Assembly (NCBI GenBank): GCA_017828835.1
Contig: JAGAEK010000049.1
Location: forward strand, 1 to 7,805
Length of the DNA stretch: 7,805 nt
DNA from: Oscillospiraceae bacterium
Lineage (GTDB): Bacteria; Bacillota; Clostridia; Oscillospirales; Ruminococcaceae
Direction: 5' to 3'
How positions within the stretch are numbered: position 1 is the stretch's first letter; the number at the start of each line of letters is the position of its first letter. Below are positions 5,993-7,805 of this stretch, in pieces. The position numbers and the translations under genes are program-made. Below the pieces are notes generated by a model, which made no database searches, was not told the DNA's origin, and saw nothing but the letters and a program-made list of their open reading frames with translations.

Positions 5993-6740
5993 TATATATA
6001 AATTTTTAGATTCATTCGCGCCGTTTTCGTCTGCTGATTCCTGGGATAACTCCGGAATTTTGATCGGTTCTCAAGACTCGGTTTCCGACACCGTTTTGAT
6101 AACTCTCGACGTTACCGATTCAGCAATAGATAAAGCCGTTGAACTCGGCGCTAAAATAATAATATCCCACCATCCCGTTATTTTTCATCCCCTAAGTTCC
6201 GTTTCGTCGGATTCCGTCGTCGCAAAAGCCTTATTAAACGGTATTTCGGTAATTTCTTCTCATACCTGCCTTGATTATGCCTCCGGCGGTATAAACGACG
6301 TACTTGCAGATACCCTTTCTCTTTCAAATATACGCGGATTTGACTATGATCTGTCTCCACTGCCTCTCGGCAGGATCGGCTTCCTTCCCTCTCCCATGCC
6401 TAAATCCGATTTTATAGAATTTGTAAAAGACCGGCTCTCATGTCCTTTTGTCAGAGCGGCCGGTTCCGTTGATTCCGTTTTTTCAGTCGCCGTAAGCGGA
6501 GGTTCTCTTGCTTCTTCTCCGTTGAAAGCCGTATCTCTCGGCGCGGACGCTCTTATTTCCGGAGACATCAAACACGACGTTTTCTCTTCTTTACCTTCTT
6601 CAGGTATACTTTTGATCGACGCCGGCCACTTCTATACCGAAAACGTTATCGTTCCTCACCTCGCTTCCAAATTGTCGTCCGCTTTTCCTTTTGCGCACTT
6701 TTTCCCGTTTGTTTCGGATGCACCGTTCTCGTTTTTATGA
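5973..6740 (+). CDS. Nif3-like dinuclear metal-center protein (DUF34/YqfO family, short form)
   Basis: A 255-residue NIF3/DUF34 protein, a ring-forming protein with a two-metal site; its biochemical role is unsettled (hydrolase or metal chaperone ideas). Metal ligands are visible: His66-His67-Pro (SHHPVIFHPL), SSHTCLDYASGGIND (95–109) with His97 and Asp101, GD (197–198) in LISGDIKHD, and His219/Glu223 in DAGHFYTE. SWDNSGILIG (23–32) is the conserved N-terminal signature. It lacks the central PII/CutA-like insertion that makes Bacillus YqfO about 370 residues long. The start at 5973 (MMVS) is chosen over the upstream in-frame ATG at 5907 because AAGGGGG lies 5 bases before it, the conserved domain begins there, and the extension would only restate trmK sequence in another frame. 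It overlaps trmK by 20 bp. Confidence 0.92.
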   Translation: MMVSVRDIYKFLDSFAPFSSADSWDNSGILIGSQDSVSDTVLITLDVTDSAIDKAVELGAKIIISHHPVIFHPLSSVSSDSVVAKALLNGISVISSHTCLDYASGGINDVLADTLSLSNIRGFDYDLSPLPLGRIGFLPSPMPKSDFIEFVKDRLSCPFVRAAGSVDSVFSVAVSGGSLASSPLKAVSLGADALISGDIKHDVFSSLPSSGILLIDAGHFYTENVIVPHLASKLSSAFPFAHFFPFVSDAPFSFL

Positions 6741-6759
6741 TTTTACCATCACTTAATCC

Positions 6760-6850
6760 GGTCGCCGTATGAGCTTTGCTCATATACGGAGCGACCTGTC
6801 GCTCCGTACTTCGTAATGCGAAAAACTTTTCGTATTACGAAGCGGCGACC
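6760..6850. repeat. 91-bp cloverleaf-like palindromic element (four-way junction) between nif3 and rqcH
   Basis: Every base is accounted for by nested pairing. The outer stem is GGTCGCCG (6760–6767) with CGGCGACC (6843–6850). Hairpin 1 is TATGAGC/GCTCATA (6768–6774, 6778–6784; loop TTT). Hairpin 2 is TACGGAGCGAC/GTCGCTCCGTA (6785–6795, 6798–6808; 2-base loop). Hairpin 3 is CTTCGTAAT/ATTACGAAG (6809–6817, 6834–6842) continued through one G·T by CGAAAA/TTTTCG (6819–6824, 6827–6832). There are no unpaired bases at the junction. The word GCGACC/GGTCGC recurs three times, giving an alternative fold in which 6760–6769 pairs with 6785–6796 around hairpin 1. No T-tract follows, so it is not a classic terminator. 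It resembles a small non-autonomous intergenic repeat (MITE- or REP-like) or a structured RNA; which one cannot be decided from one copy. Confidence 0.75.
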
Positions 6851-6880
6851 TCACTGCTGTAAAAAGGAGGTACGATAAAT

Positions 6881-7805
6881 ATGGCTATCGACGGTATGTT
6901 CCTGCGCTGTATTTCAAGAGAAATATCCGCTACCGCGCTCGGAGGACGGATTGAAAAAATATATCAGCCGTCCCGCGATGAAATCATTATCGTCATAAGA
7001 CTGCGTTCGGGTTCAGTAAAATTACTCGTCTCGGCAAACGCCGGATGTCCGAGAATTCATTTTACGGAATCAAATATCGAAAATCCTCAGACTCCTCCCA
7101 TGTTCTGTATGCTGATGAGAAAAAAACTTTCCGGAGGAAAGCTTATCTCCGTACGTCAGCCGGGACTCGAACGCGTGATATACCTCGACTTTGAAACTCA
7201 CGACGAACTCGGCGACGTCTCCGCAGCGACAGTCGTCTGTGAAATTATGGGCAGATGCAGCAATATAATCCTCGTGGACAAAAACGGCAAGATCACCGAT
7301 TCGATCAAAAGAGTATCGTCGGAAAGTTCTTCGGTAAGACAAATACTTCCCGGACTTACCTACTCCGCTCCTCCTCTTCAAAGCAATAAACTTGACCCGT
7401 CTTTGGTTTCCGTTGGTGATATCGCCGACAAAATACTTTCTCTTCCTCAGGATACCGCCGTATCCGACGCCATTCTGTCTTTAACGCAAGGTATATCTCC
7501 GCTCGTCGCAAGAGAAATCGAATATACCCTTAAAACCGATCGCATCAGAGAGCTGGATCCTCTGAAAATTCACGATCTGAAAAACCGCATTTCAACTCTT
7601 GTAAACGTTGTAACCGCCGGAACACCTTCTCCGACCGCTTTAATAAACACGGACGGTATACCCAAAGACTTTTCTTTTATCGATATAAACCAGTACGGCG
7701 AACTTATGACCAAAAAAACTTATAGGTCGTGTTCCGAACTGCTTGATTCGTTTTATCGTGACCGCAGTTCGTCCGACCGTATGAAACAGCGTTCGCACGA
7801 ATTGA
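6881..7805 (+). CDS. rqcH: RqcH, NFACT-family ribosome quality control factor (partial, runs off right edge)
   Basis: 308 residues of the NFACT-N and following region of the bacterial Rqc2/NEMF homologue (YloA/FbpA-like; often annotated as fibronectin-binding protein). RqcH binds obstructed 50S subunits carrying peptidyl-tRNA and recruits Ala-tRNA to add C-terminal poly-alanine tails that mark nascent chains for degradation. Signatures: AIDGMF (2–7), GGRIEKIYQP (21–30), PPMFCMLMRKKL (72–83), CEIMGRCSNIILVD (120–133) and the LPG of ILPGLTY. The tRNA-binding Asp97-Arg98 pair of Bacillus RqcH appears here as Glu97-Arg98 in GLERVIY. The later coiled coil and NFACT-R domain are outside the window. 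AAGGAGG (6864–6870) lies 10 bases before the ATG, directly after the 91-bp cloverleaf element; no clear promoter is seen in 6741–6880, so transcription may come from nif3 or from within the element. Confidence 0.93.
   Translation, partial: MAIDGMFLRCISREISATALGGRIEKIYQPSRDEIIIVIRLRSGSVKLLVSANAGCPRIHFTESNIENPQTPPMFCMLMRKKLSGGKLISVRQPGLERVIYLDFETHDELGDVSAATVVCEIMGRCSNIILVDKNGKITDSIKRVSSESSSVRQILPGLTYSAPPLQSNKLDPSLVSVGDIADKILSLPQDTAVSDAILSLTQGISPLVAREIEYTLKTDRIRELDPLKIHDLKNRISTLVNVVTAGTPSPTALINTDGIPKDFSFIDINQYGELMTKKTYRSCSELLDSFYRDRSSSDRMKQRSHEL

Noticed and set aside
6809..6842. Hairpin 3 as a rho-independent terminator of nif3
   Set aside because: The stem is strong, but no T-tract follows on either strand; it continues straight into the outer stem of the junction.
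6760..6850. Cloverleaf element as a tRNA gene
   Set aside because: The arms are too long and the loops only 2–3 bases; there is no anticodon loop, no T-arm consensus and no CCA end.
1..7805. CRISPR array, rRNA, attachment sites or intact insertion sequence
   Set aside because: No spaced direct repeats, rRNA signatures, transposase or integrase genes were seen on either strand.

Overview
The window reads as a chromosomal segment of a moderate-GC Bacillota, most likely a spore-former-related, uncultured gut-type member of Clostridia. This is inferred from gene content (the tepA–ylzJ–ftsK/spoIIIE neighbourhood, trmK next to nif3, a bacterial RqcH), Gram-positive style ribosome binding sites and TTG starts. 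No species can be named from the sequence alone.

Left part (1–3126, minus strand): one apparent operon runs right to left: a dCMP deaminase (comEB-like), the ClpP-like protein TepA, the small YlzJ-like protein, undecaprenyl-diphosphatase UppP, and the membrane N-terminus of an FtsK/SpoIIIE DNA translocase that runs off the left edge. tepA/ylzJ and ylzJ/uppP overlap by 4 bp and 1 bp. A near-consensus promoter (TTGTCT, 17 bp, TATAAT) lies upstream of the deaminase. The tepA–ylzJ–spoIIIE order is known from Bacillus; here uppP sits between ylzJ and ftsK.

Middle (3127–5052): a divergent promoter region separates that operon from ksgA (16S rRNA dimethyltransferase, plus strand). Between ksgA and the next operon lies about 800 bp of foreign-looking sequence. 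It holds a start-less reading frame (4217–4954) resembling the C-terminal part of a large phage/ICE-type protein and ending in a methyltransferase motif that stops just after motif II. A plausible small gene (4530–4745) lies inside it in another frame. The remnant ends inside a stem-loop that may be the original terminator downstream of ksgA.

Right part (5053–7805, plus strand): a consensus promoter (TTGAAA, 17 bp, TATAAT) drives a DUF1858 redox-disulfide small protein, trmK (tRNA m1A22 methyltransferase) and a short-form Nif3-like metal protein, closely packed. Then comes a 91-bp element (6760–6850) whose bases fold into a four-way junction with three perfect or near-perfect hairpins and no unpaired junction bases. 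It is followed by rqcH, the NFACT-family ribosome quality control factor, cut off by the right edge.

The core genes are housekeeping: nucleotide supply, lipid-carrier recycling, chromosome translocation, rRNA/tRNA methylation and stalled-ribosome rescue. The two non-routine items are the mobile-element scar after ksgA and the cloverleaf-like element before rqcH.
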